Source: Chionis minor
Taxonomy: Eukaryota > Chordata > Aves > Charadriiformes > Chionididae
Assembly (NCBI GenBank): GCA_013398295.1
Contig: VZSF01001207.1
Location: forward strand, 230,515-294,514
Direction: 5' to 3'
DNA length: 64,000 bases
Under the pieces are notes generated by a model, which was not told the origin of the DNA, made no database searches, and saw only the letters and a list, made by a program, of their open reading frames with translations. The translations under genes and the position numbers were made by a program. Of this stretch, positions 38,690 through 50,784 are shown one piece after another. Position 1 is the first letter of the stretch. Each line of letters begins with the position of its first letter.

Positions 38690-39850
38690 AATTCTAGTTA
38701 CATTTATAGACACCGCTGAACTCTGGGCTGTTGTTCTGAAGAAGAGTTTGCAGCAGCTTCAAGATCTCTTTCCTAAATGGTGGTAACTAGAATGAACACC
38801 ATCATATATTAATGCAGGTAGGTTATTTCTTTTCCTAGCTTTTATATTGCACTTTCTAGCATTTCATTTCATCTACCTTTTTATCATCTGCTCATAAGTT
38901 TGAGGTCCTTTACAACTTCTCGCAATCAGCTTTAGTTTATCCCAAATAATTCTGTGTCATTTTCAGCTTTTGCCTCCTTATCATTCAAGCGATATCCATT
39001 TATGAATAAGTTGAATGGCACATTTTTCATATGTAGAATATGTTTAATATCCCTTCTTTCTGAAAACCAACTATCCATTCCTACCATCTGGTTTTTTTGT
39101 TTTAACCAATTGTTAATCCACCATGGGACATTCTCTTTTATCCCATGACAGCTTAGTGTCTTTCAGTGATTTTGCAATGAGACCTTCTCAAAGGTTTTTT
39201 GAAAATCATGTACACTACATCACTTGAACCATATGCTCAGCGGCCTCTCTAAAGATGTCTACCTGATACATGAGTCATGACTTCTCCATGCAAAAGCTAT
39301 GTTGGCTTTTCCCTAGTATATCATGTTTTGCTATCTTATTGCTCACTCTGTTCTTATAGAATGGAATACTCCTACAAATTTTCTCTTATACAAATACAAT
39401 TTAGCAGTTTGTAATTGTCTGAGTTAGAGAAAATCTTATAAAATATTGGTGTCATGTTTGCCACTTTCAATTCGTCAGGTAACACAACTCTTTTAAATGA
39501 CAGTTTAAATTAAAAAATTAAATTCACAGTTAATAGTTCAGCAGTAGCTTATTTTAGTTGCTTAAAAATTCCTGAAGGAAACAACCCTGTGTGCTTCTCC
39601 TCTGGAAAAGAATAGCTCTGGAGTAGGAGTCTCTCTGGCCTCTTCTGGAATAAATGTTGGCACAAAGAATTAATTTTGAGATTTTTTTTTTCTCCAGTAT
39701 CATCCCTTTAGTGAGTGCTTCTTTTAAACTTGATCAACTATTGGACCCACATATTTTCTTCAAGTCTTTTTGTTCCCATTTTAGGAAAAAATATTGTTTT
39801 AATTTTGTTAACTTACTAGGTTTCCTCCTGTGTGTTTTTATGTGTGACCT
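38690..39850 (-). mobile_element. Ancient CR1/L3-type LINE fragment
   Basis: On the minus strand about 1.1 kb aligns collinearly with the reverse-transcriptase part of CR1-clade LINEs of the old L3-like type. It starts upstream of the fingers domain (39850 side) and runs through palm towards thumb (38690 side). On the plus strand the familiar antisense phrases of this family are visible, such as 'gcaaaagctatgttggcttt' (39289-39308). It is much more diverged than the CR1 copies at 16 kb and 62-64 kb, and lacks a recognisable 3' tail, so it is an old insertion, probably long predating this bird lineage. Boundaries are approximate by 50-100 bases. Confidence 0.8.
38944..39473 (-). pseudogene. 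Relic CR1/L3 reverse-transcriptase domain
   Basis: The family's motifs can be read in the right order on the minus strand. ELKVANMTPIFYK (39435-39473) matches the N-terminal DWKxAxVxPIFKK box. DNYKL follows, for the NYRPVSL box. SQHSFCMEKS then a stop matches SQHGFxKGKSC. VHDFQKTFEKVSL (39175-39213) is motif A with its catalytic Asp kept. WINNWLK-type residues match the WIxNWLxNRKQ block. PFNLFINGY stands for the LLFNIFINDL stretch. AKAENDTELF (38944-38973) stands where the family has AKFADDTKL, so the catalytic FADD reads AEND. Stops and shifts between blocks show it is dead. Confidence 0.78.
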
Positions 39851-39855
39851 CTTAG

Positions 39856-39948
39856 GTTTTTTTAAAAGAAGAAACTGGAGGAAATTCTGTCCCACAGCAA
39901 CAAATGACAGAGCTGAAGAACAGCTCTGAAGTTTTTAGCAGAAAACAG
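39856..39948 (+). other. Candidate exon-like segment, 93 nt (unproven)
   Basis: The segment follows a branch-point-like ttaacttac (about 39805-39815), a pyrimidine-rich stretch and the acceptor gacctcttag (AG at 39854-39855). It ends at a good donor, AAAACAG|GTAAGA, with GT at 39949-39950. Its 93 nt (31 codons) are open in the frame beginning at the first base, with a hydrophilic, exon-like composition (begins VFLKEETGGNS and ends EVFSRKQ). It starts at the edge of the old LINE on the other strand, so an exonised repeat margin is possible. No protein family is recognised. The short length means chance cannot be excluded. Confidence 0.2.
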
Positions 39949-42069
39949 GTAAGAGAAATGTAGTTCTTACAGGTCGGCTATGGAGCCCTGAGATAACAGT
40001 TTGCCATCACATTGTCATTTTTGCTAGCAGCTGAACAATGGTGAGACTCAGGACACTTGTGCATGTCTAGCAGCGTGCATATTGGGCAACAATTCTTTTT
40101 GCCATACCTCCCTTTTTTGACCCTTTCTTTGACCTTGACCTTTGATCCTTATGTCAGCTTATTTGAACTGTTTTGATTGGCTTTTTCCAAGAATTGCAAC
40201 CTGAAGTCAACATTCAACATGTAAAATATCAGCCCAGACAAGTTGGAAAATTCAGAAGTTGCTGAAAACAGATCTCTGTAACGGAAAGTGTGAAACTGGC
40301 ATAATAAGAATCAAAACTACCAGTTCTGCCTAAAATTGCTACTTTTAAAGAAACCTATTTCTAGCTATATGCTTTCAGGAGCATTAATAGAAGGGATGCA
40401 CAGGATATCAATAGGGTTACAGCCTCCAAACTGTAACTGAATCTAAATACAAATTACCTCATCCAAGCAAAAAACATGTCAAAATTCAACATCTTTGTAC
40501 CATCACTCCGCAAGCATTTTCTGGGCAAGGCTCATATAACTTCCTTTTTACCACTCTCTCTTTCTCCCTGTCGCTGAGCTTTACAGGAGCTTCACACTGG
40601 TAATCACTCCCCAACTACTTATTCGTGAGTGTGTGCTCTGAACCCTTGCCAGGGATGTCTGGGAAAGGATTGGTGCTTTCAAAGTCCTAACTTTCAGGGA
40701 GGTCCTCTGCAAAACCGTGAAACTAATCTGAACCTTACACTTAGTTCAAGTTTCATTCTCTGACCTTGCACTGCAGATCCGATGAATAGAACATTGTCCT
40801 CTCCGTGCAGTCTCAATAACTGGACATTTTCTGGGTCCGTGGATTTGTACAATGAGATATCTACTGCAATCTGTGTGCATAATGCTCCAATGCCTGCCAG
40901 GAATGGCTGCAATATTGACGCCTTTCAATGTAGATCACATCATTCAGAGAGCAGAGTTCAATAAAATGATACTGTACTTAACAAGTTTTATAAGGCAAAG
41001 TTACTTTAAAACATGGAACTAATCAGGAGGAAGCCTGTTTATGCAAGTAACAGTTACATCGAATTGTCAATAAATAAACAAAGATTTGCTTCACCTATTG
41101 TCATGTATATCAAGTAAGTCATTAATCTGAACTAATGAAGCTTAAGATATATGACAGGCGGTTTTTATGGAGCTTTTTCTTAATGATATATTTGCTTTTC
41201 ATTATAACACCAAGAGCCCATTATCTAGAAAGCAGCACATTATAGTCAGAAACCCTTGAATCTGCTGCTTCTCTCTGTTCCTGGCTCACAATAAGTAGCG
41301 CTTACATTTAGGTTTGGATAGAGCTCCCCTGGATGAATAGCATTACTCAGAAATGAATGAAAAAATCCAGATAAGAATTGCAACAGGAAAATAATGTGTC
41401 CATTACCTGGGTTTTAGTCAGTTAGTTATTTCATTGCATAGCTAGTTAGTTAAGGCTTTTTGATCTGGTTTGGAAGACAAAAAAGAAGTCTGGATTCAAA
41501 GTTGCATATACATGTCCTTTTCAATTTATGAGAGCATCAGTCCTGCAAAGCTTTAAGTGATTGCTTGCTGTTGATATGAACCTACCTTTGTTATGAGGCA
41601 GCACAGAATAAATCCATTAAAAATATTTTAGAGAAAGCAAACAAACTTATATGCTTTCCTGTAAATTTCCAAGAATAAGATCACTGGTTTCTCTCTATGG
41701 ATTTGCCAGTTCAATATTAGTGAACAGAAAAATGAAATGGAAATCTGTTTTTCATTTCCTTCTGAAAATGTTCAAAATTAATACAGGAAGACCAACTATT
41801 AACAGATCAGCTTCGTTTCCTATTGTACAAGGTGCTCAGACATAAACATCTAGTGCTAGTTTGAAAGCCCCAGGGTATGAGGCACACACCCAGTACGAGC
41901 AGCTGTCACACTGCAGTGAAGAGAGACCTGTACTTGCAGAGCACCTGGAGACCAGATCACATCTTCTAGAGCATCTCAGATGGCATTCGACATCCCTGGG
42001 TTTGCTCCTGAATCAAGCATATGATGCTTTCCACATCCCTGTATTTGAGTGAAGGTGTTTCCACAGGTA
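39949..42069. other. Unique noncoding DNA
   Basis: No gene or transposon recognised. Short overlapping frames at 40694-40964 lie on both strands. The right end (41861-42052) has a 63-codon open frame with no recognisable domain. Confidence 0.6.
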
Positions 42070-42330
42070 GATGCTACATGTTGATTAGAAGGGAATAAAA
42101 TCTTCCTCCAAAATCTTCATATTTCTCTTGGTAGTCCGTATCAGAAATTAATTACCTCACTATTAAAAATGACTGCCCTGTTTCTAATTTCGCTTTAACT
42201 CTTTTAGCTCCTAGCCGTTATATTTTGCAATGCTTTGCCAGAGTAAAGACCCTGATTGTCTTTCTGTTCCCCTGAAAGTACTGAAATGTTTGAGTGGTTG
42301 GTACTCACATCACTCTGGGACCACTGAATG
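42070..42330 (-). mobile_element. Second ancient CR1/L3-type LINE fragment (3' part)
   Basis: On the plus strand the text around 42176-42295 follows, with many substitutions, the antisense 3' region of old amniote CR1/L3 LINEs: 'cctgtttctaattt', then 'cttttagctcctagccgtta', then 'gctttgccagagtaaagacc', then 'tgttcccctgaaagtact'. The element therefore lies on the minus strand. It is upstream, in minus-strand terms, of the relic at 38.7-39.8 kb although it represents a more 3' part, so it should be a separate insertion. The assignment rests on remembered family text and needs a library search. Confidence 0.45.
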
Positions 42331-42870
42331 TCACTTCATCCAAAAGAAAATCTTGTCAAGTGTTGGAGTAGACACTCTTTTCACATAAAACATAAGTTTG
42401 CATTGATGTTACAACTTCCATTGATCTAGGTTGCACAAAAGTGGTGTGACCATTTGGGAAATATATATGTGTAAGTGTATATAATCCATTTTTATGTCAT
42501 GAGTTCTTTTCTAGTTGTAACCTTTCCTTTTGGCTTTGAGTCTTCATTTTATTAACGAAAACGTAATACCTTCTGGAATCACTGTTCCTGGTGAGCTCTG
42601 AAGTGACTAAGCCCAGCTGATGGTTGTTGACTTCGAGGAGGTCTGCACTTAGATAACAACAGCAAACTGAAGTATGAAATTGCCCAGTGGCATTTCGTCA
42701 GAGTGTTTAAAAAACAGGCAAACAAAAGTTCAATGCAAAGCTCTTAAATGCAAACATCCCAGCTCGGTGGAAACCAATAAACTGCCACAACAACCATCAA
42801 GCTAAAAAGACTGAGAGCTGAAAGGGCCAGTACAACTCTGATCAAAACCAAGACTTTTGTGAGTGACAAA

Positions 42871-42913
42871 ATTCTACACTGAATTCTACACTCACATTCA
42901 CTACTGAATGTGA
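42871..42913. repeat. Short tandem duplication plus 9-bp hairpin
   Basis: The 10-mer attctacact occurs at about 42871 and again 13 bases later. It is followed at once by tcacattca (42892-42900), a 4-nt loop and the exact reverse complement tgaatgtga (42905-42913). Confidence 0.85.
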
Positions 42914-42968
42914 ATTTGATGAATTTCTATGTATGTAGCTTTCCTGTTCTTGCTCTACTGCATACTTT

Positions 42969-42999
42969 GTGTGTGTGCATAAGAAGTGTGTGTGTGTGT
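42969..42999. repeat. Two short (TG)n runs
   Basis: tgtgtgtgt at 42969-42977 and a (GT/TG) run at 42987-42999, separated by cataagaa. The phrase cataagaag / catataagaag repeats after each run, so the whole unit may be a duplicated microsatellite. Confidence 0.85.
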
Positions 43000-45900
43000 C
43001 CATATAAGAAGCTACTTAGCTGAGCTTAGCTCCTTGCTTTGTTGATACGAAGAAGGTTACCAGAATAATTGGTTCCTACAGCCAAGTGAATGGGGAAGGT
43101 GAAGGCAGGAGAAAGGCTAAGCAGCTGGTCTAGTAGCTAGGGCAATTCTTTAAATACGTAGACAGTTGGACTATGGTCTTCTAAAAATCCCTCCAAATAG
43201 TATCGGGCATGGCATTAACATCTGAGAGATCCAGAATTCCAAAAAGTCATTACACAGACCAAGGAGATGATCACAGACTTAGTATTTTGACCTCATCATA
43301 AGAAACTCTTGTCACTGTGAAGGCCAAGAGGAAACAGGTTAGAGGAAACAAGACAGAAAACTTAAGTAAAAATTATAAATTCGGGTGTTTGACACTCAGC
43401 TTTCAAAAGAAGAATACCTGATGATCCCATGTGGTTTTGGAACTTCCAGGAGAGCACAACCAACAAGAAATTAATTGTTCAGAGCCTGCTTCTTTTAAGC
43501 CTATAAAATCATATCTCTGAGGAGTTGCTGATAGTACCAAACTATTCCCTTGACATCAGTGGCATTCTGATTTAAGGTGTCAATACGTGGTTTCTTAGGA
43601 GGGCAAAACCCGGAAGGAAATATCTTGCATATTACCTGAAGCAAAGTTTTAAACACACCTGCACAAATTTTTTCCATCAGAACAATTTTCTGATGGAACA
43701 CAGTTTTTGTAAATTAATATGTTCCATGGTCCATCTTCCAATCCCATTGTGAATTGTTTCAGATTGTTTTGCCCAGATTGAAATTTTTCATTGAACTGAG
43801 GGACCTGAAACATTTCATATGAAAAACTTCTTAAAATTGATCTGATTTCTTTGGAATATTGGAACTTTCTTGTTCCTAAGGACTGGAAGGACTATTTTTT
43901 CCTCAAGAAAATATCACAAAGCTGACAAAGATGAGCAATATCTCAGTGACATAATGCTGAGCGCATCATGCAAAACCTAGTACCTCTACAAAACTCAAGA
44001 CTTTCTGGTCAGCTTCAAAATTGGACCATCGATGACTTTTACGGACTTAGGCCACGGTCTGACAAACTGAATTACGCAGTTAGCATCAAGTGCGGATGCA
44101 TCCCATTAGAGTCTTTTGCATATGTGTTACACAGATGGAGCAGAATGGATGTGTATGTTGGGATGTTAAGGCTTGAGTGCCTTGAGTAAATAGCACTCTC
44201 TTAGCAACGGCTTTTCAGTCTAACATAAATATGGCGGCAATCAAACACTGAGAATATCATAGATTTTGAGTCCCGAAGCAAGAATTCAAAAAAAAGCTAT
44301 CCTACACATTGGAAATATGTTATTATAGGAATTAGATTATATCCAAGGATTATTGTTCAGCACTTATTTTGCAAGAAATACCACTTTCCAGATGCTAAGC
44401 CTGCACAGGCATTTACCATTGTTAGGAAACCTTCCATTACAAAACCTCCTTGCCATTCAAACTGTCCTCTAAAACACCTCATACTTTTCTTTTACTGTTT
44501 TGGACCATAGAGAATCCTTTGAGCTGCGTTCTTACCTCCTATGAACAGAAATAAATATGTTATTTTTCAGGTCTCTTTCAGTAAGTAGAGAATCTAGTCT
44601 TCAGAACTGTTGTAGGAGTAATTCAAAGTAACTTGAGATTTTCATTTAGTATAAGCTGTCTGAACATACCATCCTACATAAAATGGTTCTCTGAATCACT
44701 ATAGCCAATCTGTCTGAGGTTTGTTCTCATTCGTAAATACTTTGCCACTGATGTAATGCATACCACTGTCAAATTCCCTTATGTATAAAGCATAAATATT
44801 GGTAGTTGTTCGGTATGAATGGATATCTAATAGTTATTAAAGCAAGCAAGCTCTGGAGACAAAGTATTTTATTTCAAAGCTCTGCTATGATTTTGCAATA
44901 AGAGGGATTTTTTACTTTTTTCCTTTATTTTCTGGGATTAAAAAATAATCTGTTCTGTTTACTACATAGCCATTTACATTCTGGCTTTGGATTTTCAAGA
45001 AGATGAAAAGTCTGTTTCCATTAGCACTAAAACCAAAGACAGGCTTTCACCCTAGAAATGTCAGGCACCATTACTTTCCGTAGAGTCTGAAAGCACTGCA
45101 TCTGTTGATGTCAGAAATGGGCAATATGTCTATCCATAGAAGAGCAATGAGGCCTATGAAAAGAATTTGTAAAAAGCCAGGCAAAATTGTTTTCATAGAA
45201 GGCAAGTATCAGCACTGATACCAAATACCAAATTTCCCTTCCTTAAGGAAGAAATACATGTCTAGAAGAAGCCACTTAAGCTGAGTTATTTATTTTGGGG
45301 GAAGGAAAAGTAAAAGCTTTGTATGGTTGAGCCGATGTCATTTACAAAGTTTGTAACACACTTCAGACGTAGTAGATGAACACAATATTGGCATACGATA
45401 TTCCAGTTCAAGCAGCACTTCAAATAACTCATGTTGACTTACACTAAACTTGTTTTTGTTGTATACGCCAAAATTCATTTTTCTAGAAAGATATTATGCT
45501 TAAGAAACAGATGTTAAACTTGAATGTTTATGAGAAAGTACCGAATGAGTAAGATACTGGAATCGTTAGCATGTGAACTTAACCATACAATTTTTTTACT
45601 ATTTAAACAATTCTTATCCATGTAACATATTCACCTTAACTTGGATAGAGGTATTAATGTATCTAAGGCTTTGCAAAAGCATTCTAAATTTATTTTCAGC
45701 CTGTATTCAACCAAAAAAATCTATGCATGAATTATTGTGCTCTTTTTCATCTGGCCAGGGCACTCAGAAGTAGCTGTTATACACTTCACTTTTTCACTGA
45801 AACCATATTCTTCTCAATAGTCAGATGTCTTATATGTATGAGTTTTTGTAGATTTTGTGTCTGAAAATAGGCCAAAGTGGACTAACCAGGTCCAAAAATA

Positions 45901-46048
45901 TATGGTCCAGCAACATATAGCCTAAGATCTGCCCTGCTATTTAAACACAGGTTAAAACATAGTCTACATCAACATAATAGCTTTTTCATGTTGTTGGGTT
46001 AAAAAAATTAAAACCCCACAGTTGTATACAGGAAGGCTGGTATTTTTC

Positions 46049-46118
46049 AATAATAATAATAATAATAATAACAACAAACAACAGCAACAACAACAACAAC
46101 AATAAAAATAACAATAAC
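46049..46118. repeat. (AAT)n / (AAC)n compound microsatellite
   Basis: About seven AAT units change into an imperfect ACA/AAC run with a single CAG interruption, ending in aataaaaataacaataac. Slippage-prone trinucleotide repeat. Confidence 0.95.
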
Positions 46119-47540
46119 TTTTCACCACTATTAATAGTTATAAGAATAATTAATAATTAGCAAACCAAACTAACAGTGATTGTAGGTATATACTCACATC
46201 GGTTGCAAGTACATCTGATGACTGTAATTGTCATCATGCCATGAGTCATATCAAAAGGGATTTTTTTCAAAGACGTGAAATTCATTCTCTTCAACTGAAT
46301 TATAGATACTTCATTTTAAATACAGGCTTTGCCTGGAAAATTCTTGTAACACAGCTTTGACCACCCACTCAATAGATTTCATTAGTTTTGAGCTTAAAAT
46401 AAACATAGTGAAATGAAATTCAGAAATTAGTAAAATGAAAGGATAACGCTGAAAGACAAGATGCCCCTGAGAGTTCAAATAAAGACACAGCCTAATCTTT
46501 TTTTGCAGTCATTAGAGATAGAATGATATGGGACACAAGACCACAGCCCTGGCAGTCACGTTTTTGAGAAAAAGAACTAAAATACCATTTTCAAGGGTGT
46601 GATGGACTCTCTGGATTGTGTCAGGAACATTACTTGATTGTCCCTTAATCTCTTAGCATCTCTTTTTATAGTCTGTTGGGGAGAGGGAATCAGAATACAG
46701 AGATACTGCACCCACTATCTATTGCATTTCCTTCACAAGGCCTGGATTTCACTCACTGTGTCTAAAACCACTAGTAAAAGCTATTCAGGACCTTGGGTAA
46801 ACATTGCTAAAAATGACACTCTCAGTAGGGTCATTCGAAAAAAAAACATGTCACAAAATCACAAGTGCACTCTGTGTTGAATGTATTATGGTAATCGAAC
46901 TGTCATCATAGTGTTGTCAGTGTGCATCTCTGTCTAATTGAAAATACATCTCATTGCAGTTTTAGCCATGAACAGTATGTGAAAAGCCTTTCTCGGAGGA
47001 CTGGGGGATGGGTTCTGTGGATTTTTGGTACTTTTTTTGGTTTTGGTGTGAGCTGTAACTTGGAACACCAGAAATAAGAAAGCAGAATTAAATGAGAAAA
47101 TTAGCCATATACTTATGAATTTCAAGAAACTTTGGGTCTAGCTGAATCTTATATTTCTTTTCCTGTCACCAATACTAGCATTGATCTGAGCAGTAAAAAT
47201 TTATCAACAATTTTCCATTGTTGATCATTTTAAGAGAGTTATGTATTTTAGGCCTGAATACCACATGCAATAATTCATAGCAGTGCAATCCATATGCTAC
47301 ACATCTCTGTTAATCTGTCAAGTGAAAATGCTAAACCAGGAGCAGATGAGAAGAATAGATTTATTGTGACAACATATTTTTGATTTCTTCTTTGCTTTTC
47401 TCACCTAAAAACTTCTACATGCTAGATATTATTATTAGGTAAATATTTATTCATGTCTGAATAATGCCTGATGAGACTTCATCTTTGCTTACCAAGACTC
47501 TCAGCAGATACTGCCCAAATTATCAGCCCAATATTAATTA

Positions 47541-47565
47541 CAGGTCATCCTGTAAGTAATGCAAT
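47541..47565 (+). mobile_element. Possible mariner (Galluhop-type) terminal inverted repeat
   Basis: aggtcatcctgtaagtaatg (from 47542) is very close to the terminal inverted repeat of the avian mariner Galluhop (a GGTCAT..AAGTAATGC end), flanked by AT-rich DNA as mariners favour TA targets. The body after about 25 bases does not look like the transposon, and no second inverted end is visible within several kb, so it would be a broken end only. Chance similarity is possible. Confidence 0.35.
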
Positions 47566-47759
47566 ATTTATTGCTAGCCCTAAAGAAACAGAAATTAATT
47601 GAGTAGATGGTAAATATAAACATAAGTCTGCAAGGGAATAGATCAGAAAGTATTGTGAGTATTGCTTTAAACTCTCATTACAAATTAAAGTTACAGAAAG
47701 CTGACATACTGCAATAAGATATTTTGGCCCACTCACAGCCAATATTACTGAACTTTTAA

Positions 47760-47807
47760 AATCTGAATAAAATCACAATTAATTACATTTTAATCTGAAT
47801 AAAATCA
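47760..47807. repeat. Direct repeat of 16 bp, 32-bp period
   Basis: aatctgaataaaatca-type sequence occurs at 47760-47775 and again at 47792-47807. The second copy borders the GC-rich block that starts near 47815. Confidence 0.9.
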
Positions 47808-47814
47808 TGGGTAT

Positions 47815-48060
47815 TGATGAATTCGCCCCAGTGGCTGTATCTAGATTCAGAAGGGCACACTTGCAGGGGGTTCTCAGCCTTCCGGCCTGAGGACCTAACC
47901 AGAGCATGAGTGGCTGGCAGTCCCGTGCCCCCATCTCCATCTTTGCTGACCTAGCCGAACTTAGGACACAGCCTAGGTTCACACACCTGTCCGCAAGTCT
48001 GCAAACAGTCCTGGTTTCCCCAGCACAGGCACAGGCCACGTGAACATCAAACCCCCATTC
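47815..48060. other. GC-rich block of unknown origin
   Basis: This block is clearly more GC-rich than the AT-rich DNA on both sides and has an open frame of 107 codons on the minus strand across it (47779-48102) with several cysteines. No domain or repeat family is recognised. It may be an unrecognised interspersed repeat. Confidence 0.4.
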
Positions 48061-49830
48061 ATGATCACAAGACATAGCCAGTGTGGTCAAAATTCCTGTC
48101 ATATGGAGCCCATTCCTGGTTGTAATATGAAGAAAAAAAATGTTATTTTGTCATCAGACAGCTTCCTGCTCTCATGTAAAGTTAATCCTGCTATAGCTGA
48201 TGTGAAACAAAAAGACTGCATCACCCCCTTTGCAGCACCTAGACAAGAAGTCTTCCCTTGCCTATCAGAAACCTAAGGAATCCTGCACTTCTTCCTCTCA
48301 TTACCAATGTTTAGCCTATTCATGTCTACTAAGAAAAGAGTTTGGCTTATTATTTTCAGCTTAGTCACTGATTAAGGAGATAGGAACATCCTAACTGAAG
48401 ACAGGGTCTTCAATGCCGATCTTTCTCAATTGCATATAACTGAGCATTGAAATGCACAAGGCACGTGTTGACCGTTTTGATTCATCACTCAGCATTTCAC
48501 TAAGCCACTCTCTTATCATGTACTGATATGCCTGATTAAGACCAATTGCAGTCGCTGCAGTGACTTTTAGACATACCTTCACTCTACCATCCATCTAGAG
48601 AGTGAAACTACACTTCTGCGATCACCACTTAGTTCCTTATCAGTCAGTCATGACTGTGGCATTATTAATGCAAAATAATTCTCTCATCCTCTTGTCTCCT
48701 GACATCACTTTCCCCTCCAGTTTAACGGTGGAAAGCAATGAAGAAATAGTATAGATACAGCATGTGTCAGATAATCGTGGTAGCTACCAGGCAGCGAGAT
48801 CATCAGAGCCTTCACAGAAGGAAATAGAATTACTGATATGAGAAGGCTGATATGAGATGAAGATGCTTTGTCTAGGAAAATCAAAATGAGCTTTTACAGG
48901 TTAAGAAGAAAGATAGCTGATGAAAATATACACTAGAGAACATCCATAAGCCTGCTGAGGAATATAAATAAACAACAAACAAATAATGAAACCAAATGTC
49001 AAGATTTATACATAAACCGTAAGTAGCTCTATGGAGACTACATATGTGGTGATATTGGAATATTGCTGTATTTCCATCCCACCATCTATTTCCTTGACAT
49101 TTTTTTCAGATAGATAAAATCCTGCTTCTGAGTCTTAGCACCAAAGGCAGGCATACTTAAATACTGGCTGTTACTAGAGAGAGAGATTTCTGGACAAAAA
49201 TAAGACAGTGGAATATTAAATTCCATACTTAAGCACTCAGAAATTAGGAAATTCTGAAATGAGGCCTACTACTTAGGTAGCGGTCCTAAGTTCATGAATT
49301 ACAATTAACCACTTAAGTACATAATATTCAACTTAAAAACATTGGTTTTAATGTGCATGATGTGAATACACATTATAAGCAAAATATCTGTTTTGCTACC
49401 CAACCAAATTTTAAGTTTCTCAATGAGGTTCGTATAGAGAACAACCATATTTTTATAAACATTACAACTTTGATATTTTCACAGGTACTTCAGGATCAAG
49501 GTCCTTTGATAAGCATGCTATATCTTGTACTACTTTACATATTACCCGTTTTTATGATGTGCAGCTTTAAGTACTATAATGGTATAAAGTGCAAAATGGT
49601 GCAAAATTATTTTAGCGTGGTCGAGATTTTTATTTAACATAACAAATATAACAGGGTCTACCTGCCAGGTTTTTCTCCATAAGTTCTTTTGAAATGTATT
49701 ACCGAATAGACTAACAAATGATCTCATAGTTACTAAGGTTTCTTAAGAAAAGGTTGGTGTCTCCATAGCTGTGCAGAAAAGAGTAGAAACAACAACTACA
49801 GAGTTAATACAGGCAAACTGCATGCACACT

Positions 49831-49878
49831 TTTTGCTTATGGTAAAGATGCTTATGAAGTTTTGCTTATGGTAACGAT
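49831..49878. repeat. Direct repeat, 19-mer, 29-bp period
   Basis: ttttgcttatggtaaagat (49831-49849) recurs as ttttgcttatggtaacgat (49860-49878) with one substitution. Confidence 0.92.
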
Positions 49879-50784
49879 TCATGATTTAGTAATACAGTGT
49901 ATTCCAAAAAGTTAAGAGCTATCCTTGTTTCAACTCTCTGCAGCATTTGATACTAAAAAGTAATGGAGCAGTTCTGGCTGAGGGATTTGTGGAGGGACTG
50001 CTGCTGTGACATCTCAGCTGTGGCGTACATACTCCAGCAGGGCTGCAAAGCAGCAGCAGAAGGTCACTGAGGAGCTCAGGACGAAGCAGTCAGCGTTTCG
50101 GGAGGAGCCTATAGCTAAACAAAGAGGTTATCACTGACTGGGGACTACTGATGATGAAGAAAGCTGAACCAATGCCCGTGTTAAACTGCACAGAGAACGG
50201 AAAGTGAAAGGTTTCAGACTAGCTAGTTCAAGGCAGAAAGAATGCTGAAAACATGAGAGTGGGTGAAACCAAAAATTTAAGAGAAGATGGAAAGGGCGCA
50301 TTGCTAATTGATATTTAACTTCTTGATTCAATGTGCAGCAGCTGTAAAAAAGGTGACAAGTTGCCACCTTGTACTGAAAGTACGAGGTATTGTATTAGGT
50401 TTATGTTGCAAGGTTTTGGTAGCAGAGGGGCTGCAGGGGTGGATTCCATGAAAAGACACCAGGAACTACCCCCATGTTAGACAGAGACAGTTGCAGCCGG
50501 CTCTGAGATGGACCCACCACTACTCAAAGATGAGTCCGTTAGCAATGCCGGTGGCGCCTCTGTGATAACATATTTACAAAAGGGTAAAAATCACTGCATG
50601 GCAGCTGTGAGAGAGGAGTTAGAAATCGGGAGAGAAGCAACTATATAGAAACCAACATAAATGAAGAAGGAAGAGGATCTCCAGGCACCCAAGAAGATAT
50701 TCCCCTGCAGCCTGTGCTAAAGACCATCATGACACAGGTTGTCCCCTTGCAGACCATGAGGGACCACAGTGGATCAGATGTCCA

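Larger units (their letters stand above)
42331..46048. other. Unique AT-rich noncoding DNA
   Basis: No gene recognised. It contains short direct and inverted repeats at 42871-42913, two short TG runs at 42969-42999, and open frames at 43501-43701 and 43968-44189 without recognisable features. Confidence 0.65.
46119..50390. other. Unique noncoding DNA with one GC-rich block
   Basis: No gene recognised. Noted inside: a 9-bp perfect hairpin at 47203-47225, a mariner-like end at 47541-47565, a direct repeat at 47760-47807, a GC-rich block at 47815-48060, and a 29-bp-period direct repeat at 49831-49878. Confidence 0.6.

Noticed and set aside
47203..47225. 9-bp perfect hairpin atcaacaat / attgttgat
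   Set aside because: Short, AT-rich and isolated; expected by chance at this density.
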